From the NCBI GenBank assembly GCA_033439265.1, contig JAVTVX010000026.1, positions 327,501 through 391,500 of the forward strand: a stretch of DNA of 64,000 nucleotides, given 5' to 3'. Positions 1 through 13,300 of the stretch are shown one piece after another. Position numbers and translations under genes: made by a program. Numbering within the stretch: position 1 is the stretch's first letter; each line of letters starts with the position of its first letter. Under the pieces are notes generated by a model that saw nothing but the letters and a program-made list of their open reading frames with translations, did no database searches and had not been told where the DNA came from. The DNA comes from Dillenia suffruticosa (taxonomy: Eukaryota > Streptophyta > Magnoliopsida > Dilleniales > Dilleniaceae).

Positions 1-1367
1 TAAATGCGATCAGACTATTCTCATTAGAAGACATTCATGCGTATGTTTTTTCTTTCTATTCTTCTAAGTCTTCATTGCTTGAAACTAAATAATTTGCAGC
101 CAGACCATGTTCATTTGATTTTTGTGCCCTTTGGTCCAATTACAAATCTAAAACATATCCAACAGTCTAGCCTTGTCCAATGAATCATTAAGTTTTCATG
201 CAGTAGTTTTAGTAAGAATTTGTGCGCTACTTGAAGCTGAAGCACATTTTGATTTGTAAGGTATTGACATGCTAACCCACCTTCTACCACCCTAAACGCC
301 ATGCGCTAGGACTACAAGGGAACAAAAAAATCAGCTACACTGCATGAAAATGAGGATGTGCTAGTAGAAGTAAGAGAAGGAAACAAAAGCGATAGAAGAA
401 AGGTGCGTGGTAAAACCTTGTCTGGGCGAAGGATTTCATCCATTGTGATGTAAGCTAAAGCATCATCACCAGCCCATTGAAGATAGGATGTTACATTGAA
501 CAAAGGGCTCCCCACAAGAGCTCCGGTCTCGGCATCAATAACATAGACAGTGTAAATCTCATCTCCCTTCGTATCTTCCGCGTAGGCAACCAATTTATGA
601 TTTGGACTGACCTAAGCATTGTAATATTGGAAACCCATTTAAAAGACAGCAATAGAAAGAAAACTAAAAGACAGAGAGATACTAGTACCTCGAAAGCACC
701 AATACTATAGTAAGCATGACCCTGAGCCTTAAGATTCTCATCGAGGAGAATGTGCTCGGGAGCTGTGGTGGGCATTGTATCGTGTACGGAAAGAGGAGCA
801 GTAGGGTCGGGAACAGCGCGTCTGCAATGCTGAACATACTCCAGTCCTTGCAATGTCCTCTGGTAGTAGTAGTAAGGTCCTTTCCTTTGTGGTGCCGTTA
901 TGTCATCCTCCTTGATTCGCCCTCTAATCTCACCAAAAATCCTATTCTCCAAATCCTTCGTCCCTATAAACCCAAAAAAAAAAAAAAACAAAACAAAACA
1001 AAAAAAATAAAAGAAAAATCATTCCAAATTCCAATGAAACATGTCTTGAGAATTGGATCGTACCAGACATGATTGAATCGGTGTAAGCATTTTCAGAACG
1101 GACATAAGAGAGCATTTCGGGGTCAGAGCGAGAGTCGTCGCGGAGCCAATAGTAGTTGTCAATTCTGAGGTCGCCAAACATCTCCATTTCGTGCCTCACC
1201 TTCTTCGCTACTGGCGGAGTCGTGACCTGTGGGGGTGCAGCCATGGCTTTCGCGCTTCTGCGATTCAATGCAATTTTGGGGACACTACAACCAGCAATAC
1301 AACACGAGGACAAGACTGCGATTGATAAAGACTTGCACGCCCTTACTCCTGCTCTATTTGCTAACAT
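1..1367 (-). CDS. Prolyl oligopeptidase family (protease 2 / oligopeptidase B-like), 5' part of gene, cut by window edge
   Basis: Serine peptidase of the S9 family that cleaves short peptides. Only the N-terminal beta-propeller part is present; the catalytic domain lies beyond the left edge. Three exons join in frame: exon 1 at 1367-1064, exon 2 at 963-689 and exon 3 at 611-417, all with GT donors and AG acceptors on the minus strand. The joined protein carries family signatures: MEMFGDLRIDNYYWLRDDSR, EIRGRIKEDD, GPYYYYQRTLQGLEYVQHCR, then VSPNHKLVAYAEDTKGDEIY and YITMDEILRPDK. This matches the plant protein annotated as protease 2-like. The start is uncertain. The Met at 1367 gives a 41-residue leader with a hydrophobic Ser/Cys-rich stretch, possibly organellar targeting; the Met at 1244 (MAAPPQ) fits the length of cytosolic homologues. 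Positions 1-416 are intron: no next exon (expected to begin near VWLHKLGT) is visible. Confidence 0.93.
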
Positions 1368-2060
1368 TTTATTTGTTTCCCCCTTTTCTAGTCATTAACT
1401 TCACTGACCCCGCGAGGCCGGCTCGACGTTCATTCCTTCGTCTCCTCTCTTCGTCTTTTCTGTTGTTTTCAATTTGTGATTACGACAAAATAGATATCAA
1501 ATCAATCTTGGCGTAAGGCCAAAATAGCAAAAACCAAGATATTTATGAGCAATTTTATCGGTAAATTTTAAGTATAATATTAAAAAATTAAAAAAAATAA
1601 TGAAAATAAAAACTCAAATTTTGAATCCTTTCAAAATTATTTTTAATTTGGGGATTTAACCTAAACTGTCATAACTTAAATTTTTCTGCCGTATTGGGCT
1701 ATTAAAACCATTCTCTATCCAAATCACATATTTAAAATCATCCTTTTAGACAAGGTTTCTTTCTTCCCCTTTGAAATCAAAAGCCATCAAATTGGATTGA
1801 AGCTTAAAATCAAAATAAATTGAGGGTTTGTGCTAAAACAAATGCTATTTTGATGTGAATGGTCCAATATTAGACATCATTTCTAAAGATGATAGACTAA
1901 TCTTGACGAGCATGAGAGATGTGTGTTTGACTATTAATAATCTTGATCAACGTCAGATTATGATAAAATTTAAAGAATTAACGGTGAGAAAATGGATAAT
2001 GTATTAATTATATTTTAATTTTTACTAATTTTATTGTTTTTAAAGAATTAGTTGTAACTA
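1368..2060. other. Intergenic, 5' flank of the oligopeptidase gene
   Basis: No coding sequence is supported. The first ~150 bases are relatively GC-rich and pyrimidine-rich on plus, and probably hold the minus-strand gene's promoter and 5' UTR. The remainder is AT-rich with no recognisable element. Confidence 0.5.
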
Positions 2061-3384
2061 TCTAAAAGGGGTCAATGGCTTGTTTGACACTTTTAACATT
2101 TTCTATGATTTGGAAGAGAGTTGAGGAAGGAGAGAGAGAAATCGAGACAAGCTATTTATGATAGTTTCATCTTCTTCTATATAAGTCTGCTTCCATAGTT
2201 CATCTAAATTTTCCAATCCACTATTTTTTTTTTCAAAATAATATCAACAACTAAATTGTATATGTGTTAGTCAAACCTTAATCAACTAGTTTGCACAAAC
2301 ATTAGTCAAACCTTATTAGTGTTTCTCTCAAACACTCCTACTACTTTGTACAGGGCTAGCAAATCTAAGTGTTTCATTTGAACACACTGAACCCAAACAA
2401 AAAAGAACCCTTTCTTTCGGTGTCTTAAAAGATATGAAAGTGAAAACACAAGATACAATTGAAACTTAAAACTTCAAATATGCTTTTTGAAATTCTTAGA
2501 AAATACAACAAAAGAACTTAAGGTTTACAAAAAACCTTCATGCTCTTGAGCTCAATGAAACATCCAAAAAGTTGTTTGATTTTCAATTGATATTGTATTT
2601 ATAGTCTCTCTTAATGATTTAGCCATTATAAAATATTTAATGCTGATTTCTAGCCAATAAAGGTGGTTGAAGTTTCATTTATAGCTCGAATAGTTTTTTC
2701 TAAACAACTAACCGTTATTCATAATGAGTCGACTACCTCTTCTTCATGAGTCGATTGATATTTGAATTCGTTCAACTTCTAATTAGAATGAGTCGAGTAC
2801 TTATATGTGATGAGTCGACTGCCTCTCGATTCTATTCAGAAATCTGAACTCAAACTCAAGGTTATGTCGACATAACTATTTCCTTGTATCAACATAAACT
2901 TCTGGTACTTAATCGATTTTGCTCCAAGTTTTGTGCAGGCTACATTGCATTTGGCTCAGGCTATTTGACATCTAGCTCGGTGCAAGTGGGTTTGATCATG
3001 TAAAGCTAGTGGTGTGTTTAGTGTCACATGCATAGCATATGCAAGTCGACTTGGTGTGTACTATAAGTCGACTTTCTCTAGTATTCTATAAGCCATTTTT
3101 CATCTAAAGATAACTTATCTCATAACAAATTTCTTATGTCGATAAAACTTTGTTCCTACTTAGAATTTTTCTAAAACCTAGATGGGTGAGTTAACCTGGG
3201 TATCTCACAAGTCGACTAGTGTCTAAGTTATATTGACATAAATTTCCACTTATGTTGACATAACTTTTGTGTGTCATGCTCTATGTTATACCCAGTGCCA
3301 TGGCATGTGTCATAGCCTAGGCCTTGGCTCATGTCATGGCTTGGTGTAGCTTGTGTCACGCTCCATGTCGTGGCTCAAGTTACA
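2060..3384. repeat. Left part of a decayed repeat rich in AGTCGACT palindromes
   Basis: From about 2,720 to 3,250 the 8-bp palindrome AGTCGACT and one-base variants (GAGTCGATT, TGTCGACA, AGTCGAGT) recur at irregular 20-80 bp spacing. The same vocabulary returns at 7,603-8,770, on the other side of the gypsy element at 3,385-7,602. This suggests one older repeat was split by that insertion. At about 2,588 the minus strand reads GACTATAAATAC, a TATA-like box, and the block extends leftward into LTR-like sequence. AGTCGACT-rich LTRs occur in some plant copia lineages, so an old LTR is a reasonable inference. No coding domain is visible. Confidence 0.5.
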
Positions 3385-3714
3385 TGTCACATGGACTAAA
3401 ATTCTCCCTAAATTTTTGTACCTAAGTGATTGCAGCCCACTGCCCTGTATAGTGAACTTAGCACTTAGCCTGCTTTCCCTAGCACTCTCTCGGCAATAAT
3501 GGAAATTATGAAAAACACTCAAATAAGTTACGGAATAACTCACTCCCAACATTTATACATTCAAAACTCAATGTACAAGGATAGGTGCCTGAAAGGTTTT
3601 ACAAGTTTCCCATGAAACAACTCCCACACCTAAGAACTTACCCACTCGACATACCCTATTCTAACTCTCCCACCCAAGAGCTTGTGTAACTCAACTCTTG
3701 TTGTTTACACCCTT
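3385..3714 (-). repeat. Truncated 3' LTR of the gypsy element
   Basis: Only the R-U5 end of the LTR survives, ending in TGTGACA on minus. It directly abuts the RT/RNase H coding remnant at 3,715. One deletion therefore removed the 3' part of pol plus the U3 portion of this LTR, about 950 bp relative to the right LTR. Confidence 0.65.
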
Positions 3715-6301
3715 AAAATACCCTGTTCGATGAATCCGTTGGTACTACAAAGTCGGGCAATCTGAGCATTAGCTCGGTTGACATTGCCTCCTTAGGGCTC
3801 TCAAATGTCTCTTTGCAGCATTCGGTCCACTCCCATGTTCCTCCTTTCTTGAGCAAATCAGTCAAGGGTGCTACAATTTGAGAGTACACCTTAATAAATT
3901 TGTGATAATAGTTGGCCAACCCAAGGAAAGACAACAAAGCTGCTATTTCACTCAGTATAGCCTACTTCGTGAGAGTCTGCACCATTCTTGTGTCTACACC
4001 TTCCTTGGGTCTATCCGCACCCTTCCTTGGCTGATTATATAGCCCAGGAATCAAATCTCTTGCCTGCAAAAATCGCACTTCTCAGATTTAACATATAACT
4101 GGTGTTCCGATAGCCATCAGCACCATCCTCAAGAGATCCAAGTGCTCCTCCTTGGACCGACTGTCTATTTACTCATGGAAGACATTCACCATCTAGTTGT
4201 AGAATGTAGCGGGTGCATTTGTGAGGCGAAAGGGTTTCACCAAGAACTTGAAGGATCTATGCCTTGTTACACATGCGATCTTCGGTTCATCCCTTCTTCT
4301 ATCCTTACTTGCCATTACCCTGATCTTAAGTCCAACTTGGTGAAGTAGCTTGCCTTTGCAAGACTATAGAACAAGTCTACGGCCAACGGGAATAGGTACA
4401 TGTTTTTCATCGTCACTTTGTTGAGTTCCTGATAGTCCACACACATTTGAATGACCCATTCTGCTTCTTTTGGAACAGTACTGAGAGCACCTTCAAAGGC
4501 TAAATAAACCCTACCTCTAGCAATTCCTCCAATTGTCGTTGTAGCTCCTCCAGCTCCAAGATGATATGTTTATGGTACTTGTGCCAGTAGTCTAGTTTTT
4601 GGATATAACTCAATCTTGTGATCTATGCTCCTCCGTGGAGGCAATCTTTTGGGCAGTCTAATGGAACAATATCTATGTACTCTCTTAAGATTTCAACAAT
4701 TATGGGGGTCAAGTCTCCCTTCTTAGGTTTTTCTGTGACTTCCACTATCACGACAAGGTATGTGTGTTGCTCGTGTTTCAGCCTCTACTCCAACTACATG
4801 GCTAAAATTAGTGTTGGGGCCCCACCTTGCCTACTTGGGTGGGTTTATTGCTAGGACAAAATATGGTTGATCCTCTGTTATGATTAAAATGTCTCGTAGA
4901 TGTGGCACGAGCATGGCCTTGGCTTGCATGAGCAACTCCAAGTTTAGTACCATGTCAAAATTATCAAGGTGCATCACCAGAAAATTGCACCTTCCCTAGT
5001 ATCCTCCTATACTTGTCATGACTCCCCAAACCAGCCTCTATACCGGCCTAGCATCTGAATTCACCATTTTCAGCTTGCTATGAGTCATCTTGGTCGAAAT
5101 CCCCAACCGTACCACCATACGGTCGTTCACAAATTTGTGGGTTGCATTGGTATCAAGCAGGGCAAGCACCTCTTACTCATTCACCCTCCTTGGCACATAC
5201 ATGAGAGGTCTGTAACTCTCGGCTCTCATGACCCCAATGAACTGCAAGGGGTTCACACGTGCAGGCTCCACTTGTGCCTTTTGCTGCTCCCTTCCCTCTG
5301 CTACCAGCGTAGAGAGTTTCTCGTACTTTGGATACTTGCATGTGAGGTGTGTCCCATTGCAAATAAAACAACAGCCTACTGTTCATGGCTCGTCTCCTTT
5401 TGTACCTCCTCGTTGTTTGGTTCCTTACTGTCTTCAGCCTTTCCTTTACATTTAGCCTTCGAGCTGGGGTTAGCAAATGATGTAGCCAACTTGAAGCCTA
5501 CCAATGCATCTGATGCAGTTATGAGGGCAAGTCCTTAACCCCTCGCGTCCTCAATTCTACCTGTGCCCATGGTTGAAGGCCAGATATGAAGTTGAAGAGA
5601 TTGTCCTCTTTGGTTATGTTGTAAATCTCTAATAAAGCCAATAAGAACTCTCTCATATAGTCTCAGATAGCTCCAGTATGTCTTAACTTTATCAAACTTT
5701 CCTTTGCTAGCTACATAGTATTATGAGGAAGGAACTGCCCCTACAATTCCCTTTCCAACTCCTGCTATATTGAAATCTATGGCTACCCCTCATGCATGTC
5801 CTACTATGCTCAGGTGCACCACCACAATTCGGTATTCTCGTCTAAGTATATAGTTGCCACCATGACTTGTTGATTCTCTGGTATCCTTGCTGCCTTGAAA
5901 TAGTGCTTCATATCCCACAAGAAGTTATCCAACTCACTAGCCGATCTCGTCCTTTTGAATGTTTTTGGCTCCAGGACCTTAATGTTAAGGACTTGGCCTA
6001 CTCCCTAGCATTGGCGCAACTGCTTGGTTTAACATGGAGATCTCCTCCTCCTAAGCCCTTCATGCAAGGCCTCGTACTTGGGGATACTAAGGCTCGTAGA
6101 TTCCACGACCTCTACCCTAGTTCTCAAAGTCTCCTTTGAAGTTTACATGCTTAAAACCTCCTCAACCAATTGTTCCATCCATTAAAACAAATGACATCTG
6201 GAGTTGGCTCCGGGATGCTAAGCACTTCTTCTATCTGTGCCACTCTCTCACGAGTGTTGCTACTCTTGTCCGTCATGGATCAAGATATTTTGATACCAAT
6301 C

Positions 6302-7602
6302 TATCACATAGGCTAAAACCCTCCCTAAATATTTTTGCTTGCATGATTGCAACCCACTGCCCCTTGCGGTGAACTTAGCGCCAAGCCTGCTTGGCCATTC
6401 TCCTTAGCACTCCCTCAGTAATAATGGAAAGTGAGCAAAACATTTAAACAAACTACAAGATAATTCACTCGTAATCTTTATATATTAAAAGTTCAATGTA
6501 TAAGGATAGGTGCCCAAAGGGTTTTACGAGTTTCTTTCGAAATGACTTTCATACTCAAGAGTTCACACACTTTGCACACCTTATTCTAGCTATCCCACCT
6601 CAGAGCTTGTGTAATCCAACCAGTGTTGCTTACACCTTTACAATAGCAAACCCTATTGCTATTCCAAAGATAGCCTTCTCAGCTCCTTGTTGTTCTCTCT
6701 TTGTGTTTCTCATCTCTCCCTGAGATCCTGAGATTCTGAAATGTCTTCTGTGTCTCTACGGGCTCCCATTTTATAGTTGGAGGAGGTGCTTGACTTTCTC
6801 AAAGTTACATGCAAGAATCAAGACCATTTGTCTTGGAACCTTCCATCCCTAGGAGAAATTGCTACTTTCCTTGTCGGATGAAGTCAAGAGCTTGCCTTCT
6901 TTAAGCCTGCAGCTGCCATATTTGAAACTTGTCCGAATTGTAGCTGGACTTGAAGAGCTTTCCTCCTTTGATGCGCCTTGGTTTTCCTTTCCCGCAAACT
7001 TACTATCATGGCTTGGTTAAGGGGAACCTTCTTTTATTGCTTGCAGCCATAATTTTCTTTCCTAGACTTTCCTTGCTATAGTTTTGACCAAGGATCCTCT
7101 TCCTTTTGCGTATGGCTGCCTTCCCTAGCTGTCAAGCCACCCTTGCCATGCTTAGAACACCTTCTGTAATAACTCCCAATCAATCAACCACACTTCCCCC
7201 AATTAGAATTTGACTTTGCTCCATTCAAATTAAAATTCATATGGACTGCTGTTGGTACACCTTTGGCGTGTGCCCAGCGCATGCCCTCTAGAGCCACTAC
7301 AAGATTTTCACGTGTGTTGAGAGCTTTTTTTGGTTTCAATAAGTAATTTGGTAAGGTACTTCACACATACTAGCTTGTGCCCATGTAAGGCCATGCATGC
7401 TAACCTTTTTGCCACACCTAGCAAACCTCAAACTAATTACTCACAGTCCTCTTAGCCATCATATGTTATTGAATGCTCGAATTAGAATTCTCAATTTTCA
7501 CCTTGGGACCCAAGTCACCTTTACTCTTTAGTGTGGTGTGCGCTAGCCTTGCAACCGGCACATGCCCTAGCCCCTGCCAAGCATTGGGGGTGTAATATCA
7601 TG
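6302..7602 (-). repeat. 5' LTR of the gypsy element
   Basis: On the minus strand this LTR begins TGATATTACA and ends near TGTGATA, next to the primer-binding site. Positions 6,302-6,645 are repeated at 3,385-3,714 with moderate divergence; matching blocks include GATTGCA(A/G)CCCACTGCCC, CAATAATGGAAA and AAGGATAGGTGCC. The outer boundary at 7,602 is inferred from the TG start and could be off by some bases. Confidence 0.65.
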
Positions 7603-8800
7603 GCATGTCGTGACTCATGCTATGCATGTGTCATGGCTCATGGTATGTTGTGACCGTGTCATGCATGTGTCATGGCATGTGTTGTAGTATGTTGTGGCAT
7701 ATTATAGCTCATGCTAAGGCCTATGTCGTGGCTTGTGCTAAAACTTATGTCGTGGCACGTGCTAAGACTTATGTCGTAGCTTGTGCTATGCTCATTTTTC
7801 TAAGTCCTTATAATGTGAGTCAACTTGGGATAACAGACAAGTCGACTTGGTGCATATGTCCTATAAGCTATAAAGCATCCTGACATGTGTCAAAATAACA
7901 ACTTTTTTGTGTCAATATACAAAGTACCGGTACTTTGCTTTGTGATGTGCAAGATTCTTACAAGTCGACTCGTATATAGTGTGAGTCAACTAGTGCCTAC
8001 ACACTGTGTCGACAAACATAACATTTTGCTTATGCCAACAAAATTCTTGTGTGCCATTGACTCCATGTATTGTGTCATTTTGTGCGAAACACACACAGTT
8101 AGAGCATTTATGATTATTTAGAAAAACTAACTCGAGCAATTAATAAACCATTAAAAATGGCTTGTGAATACTAGAAATGGCAGATTTTTATTAGGTTGGC
8201 CTGAACAACAGATTAGGAGTTGGATTGGTATTCGATGTCATTTGGCGAGAAATACAGGCAACTATGGATAGTCACAATCATTTGGAAAAACTAACTTAGG
8301 CAATTAATAGTTTATCGCAAATGGCTTGTGAATATCGAAAAAGGTGAAGTTTCATTAAAGTCGGCCCGGATAACATTATTTGATATAACTGACAATGGGA
8401 ATTGACTGCTCAATGAGACAAATCGACTTATTAACCTAGTGAGTCGACTTGATAATACATTAGGTCAACTTGGAAACTTCCATATGTTGACTAATAACAA
8501 TGCAATTGATTTTGTATATGTGGCTTGGCAATTTTGGATTTATGAGGAAGTTATTTGGCATTTCTTGAAAAATAATCCAAATTTGAATTTGGATTCAAGT
8601 AAACATTGGATGAATGTTTTAGAAACACTCAAATGTTTTCCTAAGGGGAGTTATTTGACAGTTTGCTCAATATAAATAGGAGAATAGGACAATTACTCAT
8701 AACTCTACTATTTTATTGAATGTGTACATTTAGTCTGCCTAAGATACATGGTGAGTTGACTAGCATAATATTTTGTTTAAATTTAGGGCTTTTCTAAACT
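7603..8800. repeat. Right part of the AGTCGACT repeat, with short tandem repeats
   Basis: 7,603-7,795 is a degenerate tandem array with a ~24-bp period built around ATGTCGTGGCTTGTGCTAA; a similar piece lies at 3,296-3,380 left of the gypsy element. 7,810-8,460 carries further AGTCGACT variants. A ~165-bp direct duplication is visible: the segment starting near 8,107 (GAAAAACTAACTCGAGCAATTAATA) recurs near 8,283, and both copies share GGCTTGTGAATA. At 8,672 the plus strand reads CAATATAAATAGGAG, a TATA-like box. No protein-coding domain is seen; the 78-codon frame at 8,439-8,675 matches nothing I know. Confidence 0.55.
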
Positions 8801-10327
8801 TAGTGAATTGACTTGTGCTCAAGAGTAAATTAATTATTTCAGGTTTGAGTTTCATATATGTGTTTTTTATTATTTTTAACTTATCATAATATCTTCCGGT
8901 CATTAATCTAACTTATTGTTTTCATCATGTGCTCACTATTGCCCATCATTTGCTCATTATTAAAATTCATTTTGTCAATCATTTTATATATTTAAAAAAC
9001 TATATATCAACTTTTCTATATTAAAATAATATTTAATTTAGTTATTCAACTAAATAAACAATTTTTAATATTATTTATAAATGTATAAGATTTTTTGGTT
9101 CAATATAAGTGATTTATATATGTGGTCGGGTTGATTGTTACAATAGAAATAAATAATACTTATATTAACATAAAATAAAATTTTATAACTGATTGATGAA
9201 ACTGATTCTTATTAATCGGGAATGGTTTTCTTTTATCATTGGATATCATCAAAACTTAGTATAAGTTGATACAAGTGGTTAACACTCAATAAGATATATA
9301 AATAATTTTCTTAAATGTATTATAAAATAAAAATTGATACTTTATAATTATATATAATTTGTGCATCATTAATTTTGATTATATGAGGATAACTTTGAAG
9401 CATGGGTTATGTACTTTCTTATAAATTAATAGTTTTATATAGTGTGTATATAATATTTGTTAGTTGAGACATACATATACAACATAGAATTTATACCAAT
9501 TATATCAAATGTCGTCTCATTGGGTCATCATAGTGATTATCTAAAAATTAAGTTTTGTGATATGATTTTTTATCATGTCGAATGTTTTTAAAATTCTGTC
9601 TCACAATGTCTCACAATGAGAGACTTAATGAATATTTTTTGTTCTTTTCAATCGAGAGATTCCATTCTTACTTTAATTACGAGTATGTCATCGAAAGATA
9701 TCATATAGAAATACATATAAATCAAAAATAAAATAATAAATATTTTTTAACTTTTGTAAATTATATGATATATATTTTGAAATAAAACTCTAATCATTTA
9801 GTAAAATTATTAGAGTTAAAATAATTTTAATATGATTATTAAATTAGTATATTATATCATAATTATTTTAGAGCCAAAATAAATATCATTTCGGTTTCTT
9901 TTCAACTATAAAATTTTATTAGAATTGATTATTTACTGATTTTATCTTTATATTGGATTAATTAGAAACGAAGAATAATATAAAGAGAAATTTAGAACTC
10001 AATTATAATTTTCATAATATTCTACGATTGGTTTATAAAGGTGTCAAAAATAAATAAGAAAAAATATCAACATATTTGATATACAATAAACACATTGTAT
10101 TGTATATTTTCTACCTACTTTTGTTATGTAGTTAGATTTGCATATTCTAGAATCAAATATGTTGTTTAAAACTTTAAAGAAATTGAACGCACAAGTATAC
10201 TACAAAATATTTTATAACAACCCAAAACAACAAGAGTAGGTTAAGCATAAGTGGAGATATTAATACTTTAATATATAATGGTCACTCTTTTAGAATAACA
10301 TATGGATTTAATATAGTTGCATTATGA
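8801..10327. other. AT-rich intergenic stretch
   Basis: Very AT-rich sequence with short poly-A and poly-T runs. No open frame with recognisable protein similarity, no clear inverted or direct repeat pair and no RNA gene were seen. Confidence 0.5.
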
Positions 10328-13300
10328 GGTTTTTTTTTTTTAATATCAAATAATGTATATATATATATATAAGAATATGAATATACAGGTACCAGAATAT
10401 GCCATAAGATACTAAAAAAATCAATAAAAGTATTATGAAAGATCCATACAAAATGATCTAAGTTTTACTCTCAACTGATTATAAGACTACACTAACAAAT
10501 GTCACAATAACTCTCAGTGATAGTTACCACTCATCAGTCATTCTGTTATTCCTTTCCATCCATATATAATAAATATAAGGATTGGGGAGCTATTTGAAGA
10601 CCCTATTTTACCGAAGCGGATGTTTAGTCAGAAAGGTCTCTCGAATGCCTGACCAAGAGATAGAAAAGGTCACAAAAACATAGTTCAGCACAATCAATCT
10701 CCAAACCTGTCTCGAGAACGAGTCTCAGAAGAAAAAGTGATCAAGGGTCTCTCTTTGACTAGTATAGAGATGGCACGTCGGTGAGGTCAAAAACCCAAGT
10801 TTGAAAGAAAATCACTCGTTTAAAACCACTCTATGAAAACTATCCACATAATGAAAGCAAATCGAGAAAACACTTTCGGAAACCTACCAGATCAACCCAC
10901 AGAACCAATTGATGAGAACATCTATGGTGCCTCCAAGCTGACGCAATGGAAAACTCCTTACTAGCATTGATTGTCCACATAGGCATCTCACAACCAATAT
11001 TAGTTGGGCGATGAGATTTTTAGATAACCTTTTAGATACAGTTAAAGAAAACTTGCAACAATCTCGAGATTCGCTATTTAGTACCCCGAATATAATCTAT
11101 CCATAGGGTTGCTAAACAATGCATTTCAAACACAACACCTAGTAATAAAACCTGAAATCTCTATGGTTTATTTACCACAGACCTCTATCAAGGGACCAGA
11201 AGAGGATCAATCATCATATCAGAATGATATACAACTACCATCTCATATCCTCCATGGCACTAAACCTCGAACTAGGTGTCGTAAGAATAGTAGTTTTCTC
11301 TGAATCTATAAACATCTATCTAGAATTTAGATATACCAAAAGTTGCGACCCGTCAATAGATAAATTCTCACCTAACGGGTCTAGATGTTATCCTTCGGGT
11401 TTGAAATAATGTATCATATATGCTTAAGTTGAGCTGCTTTGTTCCAATTTGTTACTTGTTTTAGCCCAAACCCCCTCCTACCTTGTTCAGCACACAAGAG
11501 ACTAAGCAACCTGGGCCTTATGAGGGTCAAAAGGACAAGACCATAAAAATTTAGACATAAACTACACAATCTCCTTGCATACCTCTTTTGGAAGGAAGAA
11601 AATAAAAGACCAATAGGTCTAAATTGAAAAAAAAAAACTGAGCTAACCAGTTATAACCAACCTGCATAAAATAAGTGTCTAGCATCCAATGCTAGATCTA
11701 AACTATTATTCACTGAACCAACTGCAAACAGTCTATGGCCAAGAGATGAGTCTATAATGGGGGGACTCCTAGATACCTCATAGGAAGGAGGCCCTGGCAA
11801 AATCTTGAAATACTCAAAATCTCCTCCATAACCACCTCTTCCACTGAACCAAAAAATATTTCACTCTTTTGTGAGTTCATCCTCAGACTAGATAATATCC
11901 TAAACCGGCTCACGCTATCCTGGATACACTGAAACAAAGACAAGGTACTCTGAAAGAAAAGTATTAGATCATCTACAAAACAAATGTGAGATAGTCCAAT
12001 CTCCTAACATCTCCAATGATACTGAAAGTGTGGTCCCTCGGTAATTCTACGCATCAAACCTTAAACGACCTCTATGACCATCACAAAGAGCATAGGAAAC
12101 AATGGATCTCCTGCTCAAAGGAGACCCCTGGAGCTCTAAAAGAAATCTATCAACTCCTCGTTAATCAAGATCGTAAAACTTATTGTCGAAACACACTCCA
12201 TGATCCTCTTGACTAGTTAGGTAGGAAAGCCAACATACTTCAAAACCATCTTGAGAAAATCCTACTCGACCAAGTCATACCCTTTCATAACATTCTCCTT
12301 TATCGCATATTTAGGTGAACTACGATTCATGTGATATTCATGAAAGAGCTCATGGGCAAACAAAATGTTATCCCCAATCTCTTTCCCCTCATACAATAAG
12401 ACTGCTCACTACCAATGATACTCGAGAGCACCTTACTCACCATATTTGTAATAAGCCTGAAAAAGCAGTTGTAGACCGTATCATAGTAGGAAAAAGGCTG
12501 AAAATCTGAAAGTGATGTCAGGTTATTTTTTTTTGGGATAAGTGAAATGATGGTGTCATCCACGTCCCAAAGGAGACGCCCGTGAGTAAAAAAATTCAAT
12601 ACAGGCCTGATAACATTAGATCCACAGTATCCCAATTGTGTCTGAAGAACTCAATGCTTTAGCCATCTGGATCTGGAGTCTTATGCCTGTCCAAAGAGAA
12701 CATAACCTCCATTACCTCTGTCTTTGTCATTGAAGTCTCTAAAGTATAGGTGTGAGACTCAGATAAGGAATCTCGAAGCAAAGAAGTGATAAATCTGAGA
12801 TCTAATTGACCAGCCCTAGACTTGCTCAAGAATAACCCCTGAAATAAGTAACTGCCTCCTATCTGATATCATTTGGATAAAAAATTCATGTGTCATCCTT
12901 ACTGACTAAAGAATAAATAAAATTTTGTTGTGCCTCTACCGAACCACACTGATAAAATCAATATTCCAATCACCTAACTAAAACATTGAACCCTTGCTTT
13001 TTGTTGCCGCATACTCTCCTCCAAACCTAATAACATGTAATACCGAGAGGCGGCTGTCTTCTCTGCCTTCCCTAAGTTACACCAATCTTTATCGAACATC
13101 ATCTCTTACTGAATCTGACAGTCTCTCTCGGGCCTCCTAAACTCATAGAGATAAATCATTATAATCCTGTCGATTCAAGTGCCTAAACTTCAACTTCAGA
13201 CCTTTAAGCCTCCTCTATAAACGATACATCGGTGTGCCATGATTAGCCTCTGCTCATACCTCTAATATAATATTATGATACTGAGGGTGGTCTGTCCAGA

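Larger units (their letters stand above)
3385..7602 (-). mobile_element. Defective Ty3/gypsy LTR retrotransposon, minus orientation
   Basis: The right (5') LTR is about 6,302-7,602. It starts TGATATTACACCCCC on the minus strand and has a TATA box (CTATAAAAT) at 6,777-6,769. The left (3') LTR is only a remnant, 3,385-3,714, which aligns with 6,302-6,645. A primer-binding site TGGTATCA (initiator tRNA-Met type) lies at 6,298-6,291 just inside the 5' LTR. Minus-strand coding remnants run in gag-pol order: a decayed zinc knuckle CFICNGTHLTC near 5,370-5,330, an aspartic protease motif ALLDTNATHKFV near 5,170-5,135, reverse transcriptase (CVDYQELNKVT, SYFTKLDLRSG) near 4,440-4,310, and the region entering RNase H ([24 protein letters not shown]) at 3,925-3,715. 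Stops are numerous, the YxDD catalytic motif is not found, and RNase H C-terminus and integrase are missing. No target-site duplication is clear. Confidence 0.8.
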
